From JAEZBP01 sp963832725 (lineage in GTDB: Bacteria; Myxococcota_A; Polyangia; Polyangiales; Sandaracinaceae), in NCBI GenBank assembly GCA_963832725.1, contig CAWHVG010000007.1, positions 407,937-471,936 of the forward strand: a stretch of DNA of 64,000 bases, in the 5' to 3' direction. Shown piece by piece: positions 36,311 through 45,046 of the stretch. The stretch's first letter is position 1; the number at the start of each line of letters is the position of its first letter. A model generated the notes under the pieces. The model was not told where the DNA came from, ran no database searches, and was given only the letters and a program-made list of their open reading frames with translations. The position numbers were made by a program, and so were the translations under genes.

Positions 36311-36957
36311 GTCGGCACTCCGGCGAAAGGAGGCAGGGTCGCGCCGATGCGAGTCACGTCGTCCGCGGTGTCGACGTCGTCGTGGATGCCGGGGTCGTCA
36401 TCGACCTCGACGATACATCGAGCCGCAGGGTCGATGCCCGCGAGAGCCGCCCGGAGTCCGCCCTCGCTCGGGGCCGAGAGGACGGCGTCGAAGAGGGGAC
36501 GACCGATCAGGATGGGATGTCCATTCCGACCGGAACGGCGCGGCTGCACCAGCGCCGTGCGCCTCTCTCGGAACGCCGCGACCAGCGCGGTCACGGTCGA
36601 CGCGCGCACTCTCGGGTGGTCGACGAGCGCGACCACCACGGCGTGCGCGTCACCCGCGTCGCGGAGCGCGCACTTCAGGGATCCGAGCTGGCCTCGGCTC
36701 GGGTCCGCGTTCCAGACGACGGTGGCTCGATCCCCGACCTCGCGCTCGATCGTCCGCCCGTGTGGCCGTCCGAGGACCACCCGAACCAGGTCGCACCCGC
36801 CCTCGTGCAGAACGCCGATCGCACGCGCGACGAATGTCTCTCCGTCGTAGAGAGCCAACGCTTTGGGCGCGCCGGCGCGCGTCGAGGCCCCCGCGGCCAG
36901 GACGACACCTTCGACCGCCGCGGCGCGTGAAGCCGGCATGGGACGTCTGTGGGTCAT
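36307..36957 (-). CDS. mocA: MocA-like molybdenum cofactor nucleotidyltransferase
   Basis: 216 residues. It has the NTP-transferase signature GVVLAAGASTRAGAPKALAL (residues 15-35), a catalytic loop NADPSRGQLGSLKCALRDAG, DHPRVRASTVTALV, and a ligand-binding C-terminal with GHPILIGRPLF and VEVDDDPGIHDDVDTADDV. MocA attaches CMP to molybdopterin for xanthine-dehydrogenase-family enzymes. It leads the operon, overlapping the cytochrome gene by 4 bp, so cofactor maturation and enzyme are made together. The ATG at 36957 lies 24 bp left of the CTAG-palindrome array, so its promoter must be in or beyond that array. No XdhC chaperone gene is seen next to it. Confidence 0.83.
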   Translation of the reverse strand: MTHRRPMPASRAAAVEGVVLAAGASTRAGAPKALALYDGETFVARAIGVLHEGGCDLVRVVLGRPHGRTIEREVGDRATVVWNADPSRGQLGSLKCALRDAGDAHAVVVALVDHPRVRASTVTALVAAFRERRTALVQPRRSGRNGHPILIGRPLFDAVLSAPSEGGLRAALAGIDPAARCIVEVDDDPGIHDDVDTADDVTRIGATLPPFAGVPT

Positions 36958-36980
36958 GGACGCAGCGCCTCCCCGAGCGC

Positions 36981-37655
36981 CTAGTACCGGCGCCCGGAAG
37001 TTCGATCCGGGTTTCGTTGCCGCGCCCGCCAACCCACCCGCGAGCTGCCGGTCGGGCGCCGGTCCTAGCATGCTTGTCGAGGGGGCAGCGCCCCCTCCCC
37101 CGCAAGCGGGGCCCCCACCCCACGACGTACGACGACCGAACTTCCGGTCCGTCGTACTAGTCACCCGGAACAGCAGTGAGTGGTAAATCCCGGCGAGCCA
37201 TCGGCGTGCGAATCAAGGAACGACGACGAGGAATACCAAAGGTATTTCGAGGAGGAGTTTACGCTGAGTCGCGCGTCGAGGGCCGGTGGGGTTTTGCCAC
37301 GAATCGCTGAGACGGGTGACTAGATGCCCTCCGCGGAACTCGCAACACGATCTGGCCGGCTCTCGACGCCGATCTCGGGCGCGAGCCTCCTCGAGGATGC
37401 TTTGCATTTCCTGCGGGGGCGCGCACCCAATCTCGACGCCGATCGCTCGGCCATACCGGTCACGACTTCCGCCTCGGACATCTAGATGTCCTCCGCGGGA
37501 GTCGTAACCCACCTCGTGGACATCGTGGGCGGGAGGGGCCCCGCTGCGGCCGGTCCCTCCTCGACGATATTCGGCATCGCCTCGTCGGCCCGAGCCACAG
37601 CTGGACTCCATCGCGCTCCGCGATGCGCATCACGACTCTCGCCTCGCACATCTAG
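36981..37655. mobile_element. array of four abutting CTAG-bounded imperfect palindromes (MITE-like)
   Basis: Four units share CTAG junctions: 36981-37160, 37157-37323, 37320-37485 and 37482-37655. Each unit is an imperfect inverted repeat of itself. Ends: unit 1 CTAGTAC...CGGAAGTTCG on both sides (19 of 24 matching); unit 2 CTAGTCACCCG on both sides, centre AATACC-AAA-GGTATT at 37232-37246; unit 3 CTAGATG(C/T)CC on both sides, centre GATGC-TTT-GCAT; unit 4 CTAGATGT on both sides. The junction of units 3 and 4 is the perfect palindrome GGACATCTAGATGTCC. Units 2-4 share internal text (CTCGACG, CTCCTCGA). This fits non-autonomous elements that duplicate CTAG on insertion, each landing in the edge of the last. 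Confidence 0.75.
37078..37122. repeat. REP-like hairpin inside palindrome unit 1
   Basis: GAGGGGGCAGCGCCCCCTC is a strong hairpin, followed at once by CCCCCGCAAGCGGGG, a second one, and CCCCCACCCC. The text is akin to the 18.6- and 20.2-kb REP copies but is not a copy. It lies in the right half of the CTAG-bounded unit 36981-37160. Confidence 0.6.
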
Positions 37656-37856
37656 TGCTGCGCTCGATGCGAGGATCATCAATCTCCTCGTAGCACGATG
37701 TGGATCCCTCGCCGGGCGTCGTCGAGAGGTGATCGGACTCCGTGTTGGACGGCAGCGCAGCGAGGGCGCTCGCCGGCGTCGCGCGGCGGCACGAACGCCC
37801 GCTTCGGCCGTGGGGACGTGGACAGGTGGAGCGCGATCGGGCATCAACAGGTTCGG

Positions 37857-39065
37857 ATGCGCGTGCGCATGGGCCTGGTCGTGGTGTTGACTCTCGGGTG
37901 CACGAGCCCGTCGCCGACCCTCGACGCCGGCAGAGACGCCGGCGCGGACGCGTTCGTGGCGAGCGACGCGGGCACCTTCGACGGGGGCACCTTCGACGGA
38001 GACGCCGACGCGGCGACCTTCGACGCGGGCGCCGACGCCGCGATGGCGGACGGGGGCGTCGACGCCGGGATGCTCGACGCCGCCGTGCCCGACGCTGCGA
38101 TGGCCGACGCCGGCTCGGACGCGTCCGCACCGTGCACGGGTCCTCCGGGCCTCTACGTGGACGGCTCGTGCACGGAGCTCGCGCCGGGCGTGCGCGCGTA
38201 CCATCCGACCTACCCGCTCTGGTCGGACGGCGCGGAGAAGGAGCGCTTCGTCCATCTGCCGGCGGGCACCCAGATCGACTCCACCGATCCCGACCGCTGG
38301 GGCTTCCCGGTGGGCACGCGCCTCTACAAGACGTTCTCGATCGGCGGTCGGCGCATCGAGACGCGCCTGCTCGAGAAGACCGCGCCCGATCGCGACCCGG
38401 CGAGCTGGCGGATGGTCTCGTACCTCTGGAGCGCCGACGCTCGCTCGGTCTCCGAGGTGAGCGCCTTCGGCGCGGTCGACGTGCTCGGCACGACCCACGA
38501 CATCCCGACGCTCGCGGAGTGCATCCGCTGCCACTCGGTCGCGCAGGACGATGTGGCGAATGGCTTCTCGGCGGTGCAGCTCGCGCACGACACGGGCGAC
38601 CTGACGCTCGCGATGCTGAACGACGAGGGCTGGCTGACGACGCCGATCGATCCGGCGACGGCGGTGGTGCCCGGCGATGCGACGGCGCAGGCCGCGCTGG
38701 GCTACCTGCACGCGAACTGCGGCAACTGTCATGGAGGCCCGGCGCCCGAGCACGGGCTCGACTACTGGCAGCGCGTGGGTGCGACCGACGTGACGCTCGC
38801 CGCGACGTGGACCACCTCGGTCTGCGGCTGCTCGGTGTGGACACAGACGCTGCCGAGCGGGGAGCTCGCCGACCTGCGCATCGCGCCGCACCATCCCGAG
38901 CTCAGCGTGTCCCTCATCCGCATGCAGACGCGTGCCGCCACGGACGCGATGCCGCCCATCGGCACGGAGGTGCTCGATCCCGACGGGATCGCCGCCGTGT
39001 CGAACTGGATCGCGTCCCTCCCGGAGGACGCGAACGGATGCCCGCACGGGTGTCCCTGGCCTTGA
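37857..39065 (+). CDS. SO_2930-family dihaem c-type cytochrome lipoprotein
   Basis: 402 residues. Lipoprotein signal (MRVRMGLVVVLTLGC) and an Asp/Ala/Gly linker of about 75 residues; the folded part begins at PPGLYVDGSCTELAPGV. The family's signature stretch is YPLWSDGAEKERFVHLPAGT followed by GFPVGTRLYKTFSIGGRRIE and RMVSYLWSADAR. Two haem-c sites follow, AECIRCHS and NCGNCHGG. These proteins are exported electron carriers of uncertain partner. The stop is 17 bp from the stop of the leftward haem lipoprotein gene. It lies about 200 bp right of the CTAG palindrome array. Confidence 0.84.
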   Translation: MRVRMGLVVVLTLGCTSPSPTLDAGRDAGADAFVASDAGTFDGGTFDGDADAATFDAGADAAMADGGVDAGMLDAAVPDAAMADAGSDASAPCTGPPGLYVDGSCTELAPGVRAYHPTYPLWSDGAEKERFVHLPAGTQIDSTDPDRWGFPVGTRLYKTFSIGGRRIETRLLEKTAPDRDPASWRMVSYLWSADARSVSEVSAFGAVDVLGTTHDIPTLAECIRCHSVAQDDVANGFSAVQLAHDTGDLTLAMLNDEGWLTTPIDPATAVVPGDATAQAALGYLHANCGNCHGGPAPEHGLDYWQRVGATDVTLAATWTTSVCGCSVWTQTLPSGELADLRIAPHHPELSVSLIRMQTRAATDAMPPIGTEVLDPDGIAAVSNWIASLPEDANGCPHGCPWP

Positions 39066-39081
39066 GTCGAGCCTCGGAACG

Positions 39082-41128
39082 TCAGCGCAGCACGAGCGGC
39101 GCGTCCGTCGCGACGAGGTGCTCGGGCAGCGCGTCGGTGCGCACGAGGAAGTAGAGCCAGCCGTCCGAGCGGAAGTGCGGGAAGAGCGCACGCTGCCCCG
39201 GCTGCATGTTGGTCACCCGGATCTCGCGGCCGGTGATCAGATCGATGAGGTACACGTTCGAGACGCCGCGGTAGGGCGCGAAGCCGGGATCGCTCGCGTC
39301 CGTGAAGCCGAGGTCGACGGCGTCCGCGTCGGTCGCGCGATGGTGTGTGGCGAGCCAGCGGTCGTCGAGCGAGAACGCCGGCTTGCCGCCGGGCACGCAG
39401 TAGCGCGCGATCTCGGGCAGCGCGACCGACGTGACGTTGCCGCTCGCGTCGCGTGTCAGATCGATGCGGTGCAGCACGTAGCCGATGGAGTTGCCGGTCG
39501 CGTCCGCGAGCTGACCGACCAACAGGCGCATGGACGGAGAGATGACGGCGTTGCCTTCCCAAGGCGTCGGCGCCGTCACGGTGCCACCGGGCAGGAACGC
39601 GGTGCCGGATCCCGTGTTCGTGAAGCGGATCAGCGTGACCATCGAGCCCGCATCGGCGTACACGACTGGATCGGCGAGCGCGTCGCCCGGATCGCCCGAC
39701 CACACCGAGTTCACGATGAAGTAGTCGCCGCCGTCGAGCGACGCGCCGAGGTGCTGGTAGAGGCCGACGCCGCTCGGGTGCGAGCAGCCGGTCTCGGCGA
39801 ACGTGATGTGCGTCGGCATGCCGTTCGAGAGCACGGTTTGTGCGCACATCCCGGTGCCGCCCGGCGTGCCCTGGAACACGAAGCCGCTGTTATCGGGGAA
39901 GAAGCCCGGATCGTACGCGGCGTCGGTCGGGATGATGAAGTGGCGCTGCAGATCGATGATCGACGCACCGCTGCCGCTGTCGTTGCCGCCGTGCCCCACG
40001 AAGCGACCGTCCGCCGAGCTGCGGGTCCAGTAACTGGTGTGATAGGGGATGTCGAAGAGCACGCGCTGGTGTGTGCCCGGCGGCGTCTCCCAGAGCGCGC
40101 CGTAGCTCGTGGTCGTCACGCGCGGATACGAGGACAGACAGTCCATCGGTGTCGCGGCGCCGGCGCAGCCGTGCATCAGGATCGCGGCCTCGGCGTTGCG
40201 CGCGCTCCAGCCGGTCGCCTGGCCCTCGGCCACGATGGACGCGACCGGGAGGTCGACGGACGAGGTGCACATGCCGGGACCGTCGGGCGGCGGGAGGACG
40301 GTGTCGACCTCCGGCGTGCCGCGCAGGAACCACTCGGTGAGCAGAATCGAACTCGTCTTGCGTGAACGCGGGGTGCGGCGCGGGCGGCTGCTGCACGCGG
40401 TTGAGGAAGCGGTCGTACTCCGTCTCGTAGCCGCCGCCGAGCGCGCGGCGGAACACGAAGCGGAACCAGTCGAAGGTCGCCCCGGTCGCGTAGATGCCGA
40501 GGTTGCCGGTGTGATAGTGATGCGACTCGTCCTGGAAGCACGCGACGATCGTCTGTGCGGCAGCCGGCGTCTCCACGCTCAGATCCGAGAAGCACGTCGA
40601 CCAAGCGGTGTCGCTGATGGTGCGGAAGTGCTCGATGCTGGCGCGGGTGATGCCGTGGCAGTCGTGGCAGCTGCCCGAGCCGCCCGCGTCGGGCGCGCCC
40701 ATGAGGCGGAGGGCTTGCTGCGCGAGCTCGAGATCGGGCAGCGAGCTCGGGTTGCGGAACACCGGCGCGAGCTCGGGGCCCGCGTCGGCACCGGCGTCGG
40801 CAGGTCCTGCGTCGGGGGTGCCTGCGTCGGCGGGGCCTGAGTCGGCGGGGCTTGCGTCGGGGGGGCCTGCGTCGACCGTCTGGCCCGCGTCGGGTGCCGT
40901 AGGATCGCCGTTGCACGCGGCGAGGAGGAGCGCGAGCGCCAGAGCGCCGAAGGGTTCGACGCGGCTCGACCTCGCGGGCCGGACGGGACCCCGAGGCGGC
41001 CCGTCCCGCCACGACGCCGTCTCGGCGCCGTCTCCCCGCGTCGAACCACCGCGCGGACCCAGTGCGCCATGCGCTCTCTCGGCTCGTGGAACCGATCGGC
41101 GCTCTGCGATTTCTTGGTTCCGCGTCAT
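39082..41128 (-). CDS. haem-c lipoprotein with beta-propeller-like domain, frameshifted
   Basis: About 680 residues when joined across a frame change near 40350. The N-terminal part has a lipobox (LALALLLAACNGD) preceded by about 65 basic residues, so the true start may be later or lost to another frame error. After a Pro/Asp/Ala linker comes one haem-c site, GSGSCHDCHGITRASIEHF. The C-terminal 390 residues have repeated blades such as SADGRFVGHGGNDSGSGASI, SLDDRWLATHH, RDGWLYFLVR-like text, which recall PD40/TolB propellers and hydrazine-synthase-alpha-like proteins. Exported, function unknown. Its neighbours 37857-39065 and 41148-42803 are also haem-c lipoproteins. Confidence 0.7.
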
Positions 41129-41147
41129 GTCTTCGTCTCTCCCCTAC

Positions 41148-42803
41148 TCATTGCCAGTAGTCGACGACGTTCTGCATCAGGCCGGCGAGCTCGTCGCCGG
41201 CATCGAGGCCCCAGAATCCGTCGGCAGGATAGTTGTTCCGCTGCGACAGCCGGCCGCTCGAGGGAAACCGTGTGGCATCCGTGGCGACCTCGCCAGGGAG
41301 AACGCCACTCATCGCGTGCTGGTGGCAGCCGACGCAGTTTCCGCGCGCGAGCCCGGGCGCGGCGTCGACGTACGGGTTCGAGCACCACGTCGGGCCGCCG
41401 CGCCCTTCGCTCACCGCGGCCAGCGCGTCGCCGAGCGTGGGCGCGTCGCTCGCGAACCCTCCGCGCGGATCGGGATCGAGCTCCGTGTGCTCGACGACGA
41501 CGCACATCTTGTAGTGGGACCATGGACCGCCGAGACGCCGGATCGCGTCGGGCCGATCGGCGCCGAAGTCCTCGTCGGGCTGATCCGACCACCAGAGCGT
41601 GATGTCGAGCCCGAGCGGGAGCTCGCGCGTGCGCAGGTGGAAGCCGGCGAGCACGAAGACCTCACCGCCGGGAAGCTGCTGCGTGTAGATGGCGTCCGAG
41701 CCCGGCGTCGCGACGCCGTCACCGTCGCCCCACGTCGGGGTGTCCGTCGCGAGCAGCTCGGTGAGGTGCGCGGCCGACGTGTCGTAGGTCGGCAGCGGCA
41801 GATCGGAGCTCAGGCGTCGCCACTCGGCCGCGACCGAGGCGGCGTCGAGAGGGAGCGCGCCGTCGAGGCAAGCGACCGGTGGCACCACGCCGTCCCGATC
41901 GATCTCCAACATCGCGTCGAGCGGCGCCTCGCTGGTGACCTGCACCGTGAGCACGCCGGGGCCGTCGGCCGCGCACGCGTCGGGCGATTCGCAGCGTGTC
42001 GTGGCGCCGGTCGCGGAGGGGCCCTCGAGGATCGCCACCCGCGCGTCGCCCGTCGCCGGCGCGAGCGAGGCGCGCAGCGTGCTGCCCCGCGTGACGAAGA
42101 AGGGACCGAAGCTGCGCGTTTCGCAGCGTTCGAGCACGATCTCGCTGCGCGCGAGGCGGTCGGTGCGCGGCTCGAGCGGCACCTGTGCGGGCGGCGCGCC
42201 CTCGGCGAGGCAGCGCAGCACCTCGGGATAGCTCTCGACGAGGTGGCGCGTGAGCCCGGGGCTCATCGAGATGCGGTGCACGCCGCCGATCGACGCGACG
42301 GCCTCCGGTGTCTGGAACGACGCGACGTACGCGTCCCAGCGCTCCGGCGTCCAGATGCCGAGCGTGTCGAGGACCTGGGTGTCGAAGACGAACGCCGCAT
42401 CGACCGCGTCGGGCGCGAAGCGAACGCGCGCCATGCGCTGCTCTGGCGTGAGGCCCTCGTAGAGGTGCTGGAAGATGCGGTTGAAGTCGTCGTGATCGTA
42501 GAACGTGCGGAAGCGCGGCACGGTCGTCTCGCCGAGCGGTGTCGGCTGGGAGAGGGCGACGGGCGCGAGGACGCGTCGGACTGCCTCCCACGCCACGCGC
42601 CGCCGCTCGCGCCGCGAGCCGGAGAGCTCGGCCCAACGCGCCTCGAGGCCGGTGTCTGGCGGGTAGTCGGCGGCCACGCCGAGGAGGCGTCGATTGGGTG
42701 CCGACAGCGCTGCCATGCTCGCGCCCTCGCAGCGCGCGGCTCGCCCGCCGTCGCACGAGGCGAGCGAGAGAACGAGCGCGATGGTGAGTGCGGGCCGCAT
42801 CAT
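41148..42803 (-). CDS. haem-c lipoprotein, 551 residues, unassigned family
   Basis: Lipoprotein signal (MMRPALTIALVLSLASC) without the usual linker, then a long helical region with RRERRRVAWEAVRRVLAPVA and RFRTFYDHDDFNRIFQHLYE, a beta-rich middle, and one haem site in GNCVGCHQHAMSG near residue 490. No family I can name. The single CxxCH close to the C-terminus and the surrounding QHAMSG (Met ligand) suggest a haem peroxidase- or cytochrome-like terminal domain. It is 20 bp downstream of the haem/propeller gene's start and 7 bp from the NIDO gene's end, all leftward, so the three form a probable operon. Confidence 0.7.
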   Translation of the reverse strand: MMRPALTIALVLSLASCDGGRAARCEGASMAALSAPNRRLLGVAADYPPDTGLEARWAELSGSRRERRRVAWEAVRRVLAPVALSQPTPLGETTVPRFRTFYDHDDFNRIFQHLYEGLTPEQRMARVRFAPDAVDAAFVFDTQVLDTLGIWTPERWDAYVASFQTPEAVASIGGVHRISMSPGLTRHLVESYPEVLRCLAEGAPPAQVPLEPRTDRLARSEIVLERCETRSFGPFFVTRGSTLRASLAPATGDARVAILEGPSATGATTRCESPDACAADGPGVLTVQVTSEAPLDAMLEIDRDGVVPPVACLDGALPLDAASVAAEWRRLSSDLPLPTYDTSAAHLTELLATDTPTWGDGDGVATPGSDAIYTQQLPGGEVFVLAGFHLRTRELPLGLDITLWWSDQPDEDFGADRPDAIRRLGGPWSHYKMCVVVEHTELDPDPRGGFASDAPTLGDALAAVSEGRGGPTWCSNPYVDAAPGLARGNCVGCHQHAMSGVLPGEVATDATRFPSSGRLSQRNNYPADGFWGLDAGDELAGLMQNVVDYWQ

Positions 42804-42809
42804 CGTCGT

Positions 42810-44396
42810 TCAGAGCGAGACCGGCGTCCCGCCGCGCACCTCGTAGCGCCACACGCCGAGCATGCCGACGTTCGAGGTCGCGCAGAGGTCGAGCACCGAC
42901 GCCGTGCCCGAGCCGGGCAGCGTGAGGTCGTTCGTGTGATCACCCGCGTCGAACCCCGCTGCCGCCGGGCCGCTGGTCGTGGTGCTGTGCCACTGGCACT
43001 GCCCGTAGCGGAGCTCCACGTCGAAATCGCCCGCCGCGCGGTCCGGCCGCGCGGTGAGCACGATCTGGAAGCTGTTCTCGAGATCGTTGGCGTGCGGGTA
43101 GTGGCCCACGAGGTGCCAGGTCGCGATCAAGCGCGTCGCGTCGGTGAACCACAGGACGTCGTTGTGTGCGGGTTGGCCCCCACCGGTCGTGTCGACGTCG
43201 GCCCACAGACCCGCGATGAGCGGCACGTCGCCGGGGATGACCGGCGTGTATGAGCCGTTGATTGCGCCGAACGAGAGGTTGCCGTTGGTGTTCACGAACA
43301 CCACCGTGTAGTCGGCGCCGTAGTACTGGAACCCGGTCGGGGCGAGCGGCGTGAGGTCGATCGCGGCCGACGAGCCGTCGTCGCTCGCGCCGATCGTGTC
43401 CGGGCCGTAGCCGGTGTCGCCGCCGAGCCCGTCGAGGAGGGTCGCGCCACTGATGCAGGCGCCCTCGCTGCAACCGGCGATGCAGGTGCTATCGGTCGCC
43501 GGGTAGTCGCACGCGCCGCTCATGCAGGCGGCCGCGCCGAAGGTGCGCAGCGTCATCGTGTCGACACACGTCGAGCTCGGACGCGGGTCGCAGGTGACGG
43601 CGCCCGCACACGTCCCGGTCGGCTGCCAGTGGCAGGTCTCGTCACAGGTGTTCTCTTGCGTGCCGCACACGCCGCAGGAGGTCGTCATCGCGGCGCCGGT
43701 CATGCACTCGCCCTCGCCCTCGCAGGCGCCATCGACCCAGTGCCCCGTGTCGTCGCACGAACGCGTCATCGTCCCGCACATGCCGCAGCTCGCGGTCGTG
43801 GTCTCGCCGAGCGTGCAGTCGACCGTCTGGCAGGTTCCGTCCGTGTAGGCGCACGTCGCGTCGCACGTCTGGAGGCGCGATTGTCCTGCGGGGCAGCCCG
43901 CGGTCACACGCATCGTGGAGCCGGGCGGACACGTGCCCATCTCCCCGACGCACGAGCCGAGCGGTATCCACTCGCACGTGTCCGCGCAGAACAACGTCTG
44001 CTGACCGCAGCGTCCGCAGGGGCCGACGGACGTGTCGCCCGCCGAGCAGACGCCGTGCTCGCCCATGCAGGTGGCGTACGCCCACGTGAGGGCTCCAGTG
44101 CAGAAGCGGTCGATGGTGCCGCATCGACCGCACGGGAGGTGCTCCAGCGCGCCCGGCGTCGTGCAAGGCTCGGCCGCCTGGGTGCCCGCGTCGGTCGGTA
44201 CGTCCGCGTCGACGCCCGCGTCGATCTCGACCTGGGCGCCGCCATCAGCACCCCCATCCGCCGTGCTTCCGTCGGCCCCGCCATCCCAGGCGGCTCCGTC
44301 GGGGCCGCCGGCGCCTCCGTCCAGCGTTGGATGGGATGAGCAGCCAGGCGCGAGGGCGAGCACGAGCACGAGAGTGAGAGCGCGGTTCGCGTTCAT
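42810..44396 (-). CDS. Cys-rich lipoprotein with C-terminal nidogen-like (NIDO) domain
   Basis: Signal MNANRALTLVLVLALAPGC, a linker, then about ten Cys-rich modules of C-G-x-C-G-x-Q/T-x-x-x-C type (PCGRCGTIDRFC, PCGRCGQQTLFC, SCGMCGTMTRSC, SCGVCGTQENTC), and a C-terminal region (residues about 340-530) matching the NIDO domain: YGADYTVVFVNTNGNLSFG, LIAGLWADVDTTGGGQ, NDLENSFQIVLTARPD, ELRYGQCQWHSTTTSG, AAGFDAGDHTND. NIDO is an extracellular adhesion domain of animals, also found in bacteria. I preferred the ATG at 44396 (short canonical lipobox) over one 12 bases upstream. Expected at the cell surface; ligand unknown. Confidence 0.76.
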   Translation of the reverse strand: MNANRALTLVLVLALAPGCSSHPTLDGGAGGPDGAAWDGGADGSTADGGADGGAQVEIDAGVDADVPTDAGTQAAEPCTTPGALEHLPCGRCGTIDRFCTGALTWAYATCMGEHGVCSAGDTSVGPCGRCGQQTLFCADTCEWIPLGSCVGEMGTCPPGSTMRVTAGCPAGQSRLQTCDATCAYTDGTCQTVDCTLGETTTASCGMCGTMTRSCDDTGHWVDGACEGEGECMTGAAMTTSCGVCGTQENTCDETCHWQPTGTCAGAVTCDPRPSSTCVDTMTLRTFGAAACMSGACDYPATDSTCIAGCSEGACISGATLLDGLGGDTGYGPDTIGASDDGSSAAIDLTPLAPTGFQYYGADYTVVFVNTNGNLSFGAINGSYTPVIPGDVPLIAGLWADVDTTGGGQPAHNDVLWFTDATRLIATWHLVGHYPHANDLENSFQIVLTARPDRAAGDFDVELRYGQCQWHSTTTSGPAAAGFDAGDHTNDLTLPGSGTASVLDLCATSNVGMLGVWRYEVRGGTPVSL

Positions 44397-45046
44397 CGGG
44401 CCGATCATGGCAGTCGGCGGCCGGACGCGAAAGGCTCGGAAACGGGGACCTCACGCGGCCCCAGCGCGACGGACCTGCTCCGGGCGTAGCCTTCGATCCG
44501 ACGGTCGCGGCAGCGGTGTTCCGTCCCCGCAGGTGGGGACGGGGGGGGCGGGGGGACGCTCAAGAGTTATCACATCTCGGAGAGCGGGCTTAACGATCAA
44601 CGAACACGATCTCACCCGCGAAAACGAAAACGATCTATCTACGATCAACGAAACGATCTCACCCGGGGTGCTTGCCCAGCGCCGGGGATCTGAGCGGCGG
44701 ATCCGCGCAGAACGGGTGTGCGGAAAACGAAAACGCAAAAACGAAAACGATCTCACCCGGGGTGCTTGCCCAGCGCCGGGGATCTGAGCGGCGGATCCGC
44801 GCAGAACGAAAACGATCTCACCCGGGGTGCTTGCCCAGCGCCGGGGATCTGAGCGGCGGATCCGGGCGGCACTCGCGGCCGGACCGCGATCCCCAGCCCC
44901 ACCACGCGCGCTCCGCGGCGCTGAGGTTCGCGATCTCCGCCGCTGGGACCGGCGGCGAGGCGCGCTCCCGGGGCCACCGCCGTCCGCCAAACGCACCGAT
45001 GCGGACGCGCATCGCGCGGTCCGCAGGCACGTCATGTTCGCGGCGC
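44397..45046. other. intergenic stretch with repeats, no gene recognised
   Basis: About 650 bp between the NIDO gene start and the RAYT 3' end. Its right half is the three-copy repeat described separately; the left half (44397-44600) shows only GC-rich text with a G-run near 44540. Open frames through the repeats are artefacts. Confidence 0.55.
44655..44866. repeat. three copies of a 52-60-bp repeat next to the RAYT gene
   Basis: The unit begins GATCTCACCCGGGGTGCTTG and goes on CCCAGCGCCGGGGATCTGAG, then CGGCGGATCC. Copies start at 44655, 44749 and 44814 and are near-identical; copies 1 and 2 also share a GCGCAGAACG tail. The A-rich spacers hold shorter repeats (ACGAAAACGATCT). Imperfect palindromy (CCCGG...CCGGGG, GGATC) makes hairpins possible. 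Confidence 0.85.

Noticed and set aside
36985..37012. tRNA T-arm-like CCGGAAGTTCGATCCGG
   Set aside because: The loop is shifted relative to TTCRANY and there is no anticodon arm or acceptor stem; the text is part of the terminal repeat of palindrome unit 1.
37482..37660. Short conserved peptide gene pair on the - strand (MCEARVV / MSEAEVV starts)
   Set aside because: The similarity is explained by the palindrome units 3 and 4 being related DNA elements; the frames hold stops and no ribosome sites.
40608..43253. 881-codon open frame on the + strand
   Set aside because: Antisense to three lipoprotein genes with haem and NIDO motifs; composition typical of a shadow frame.
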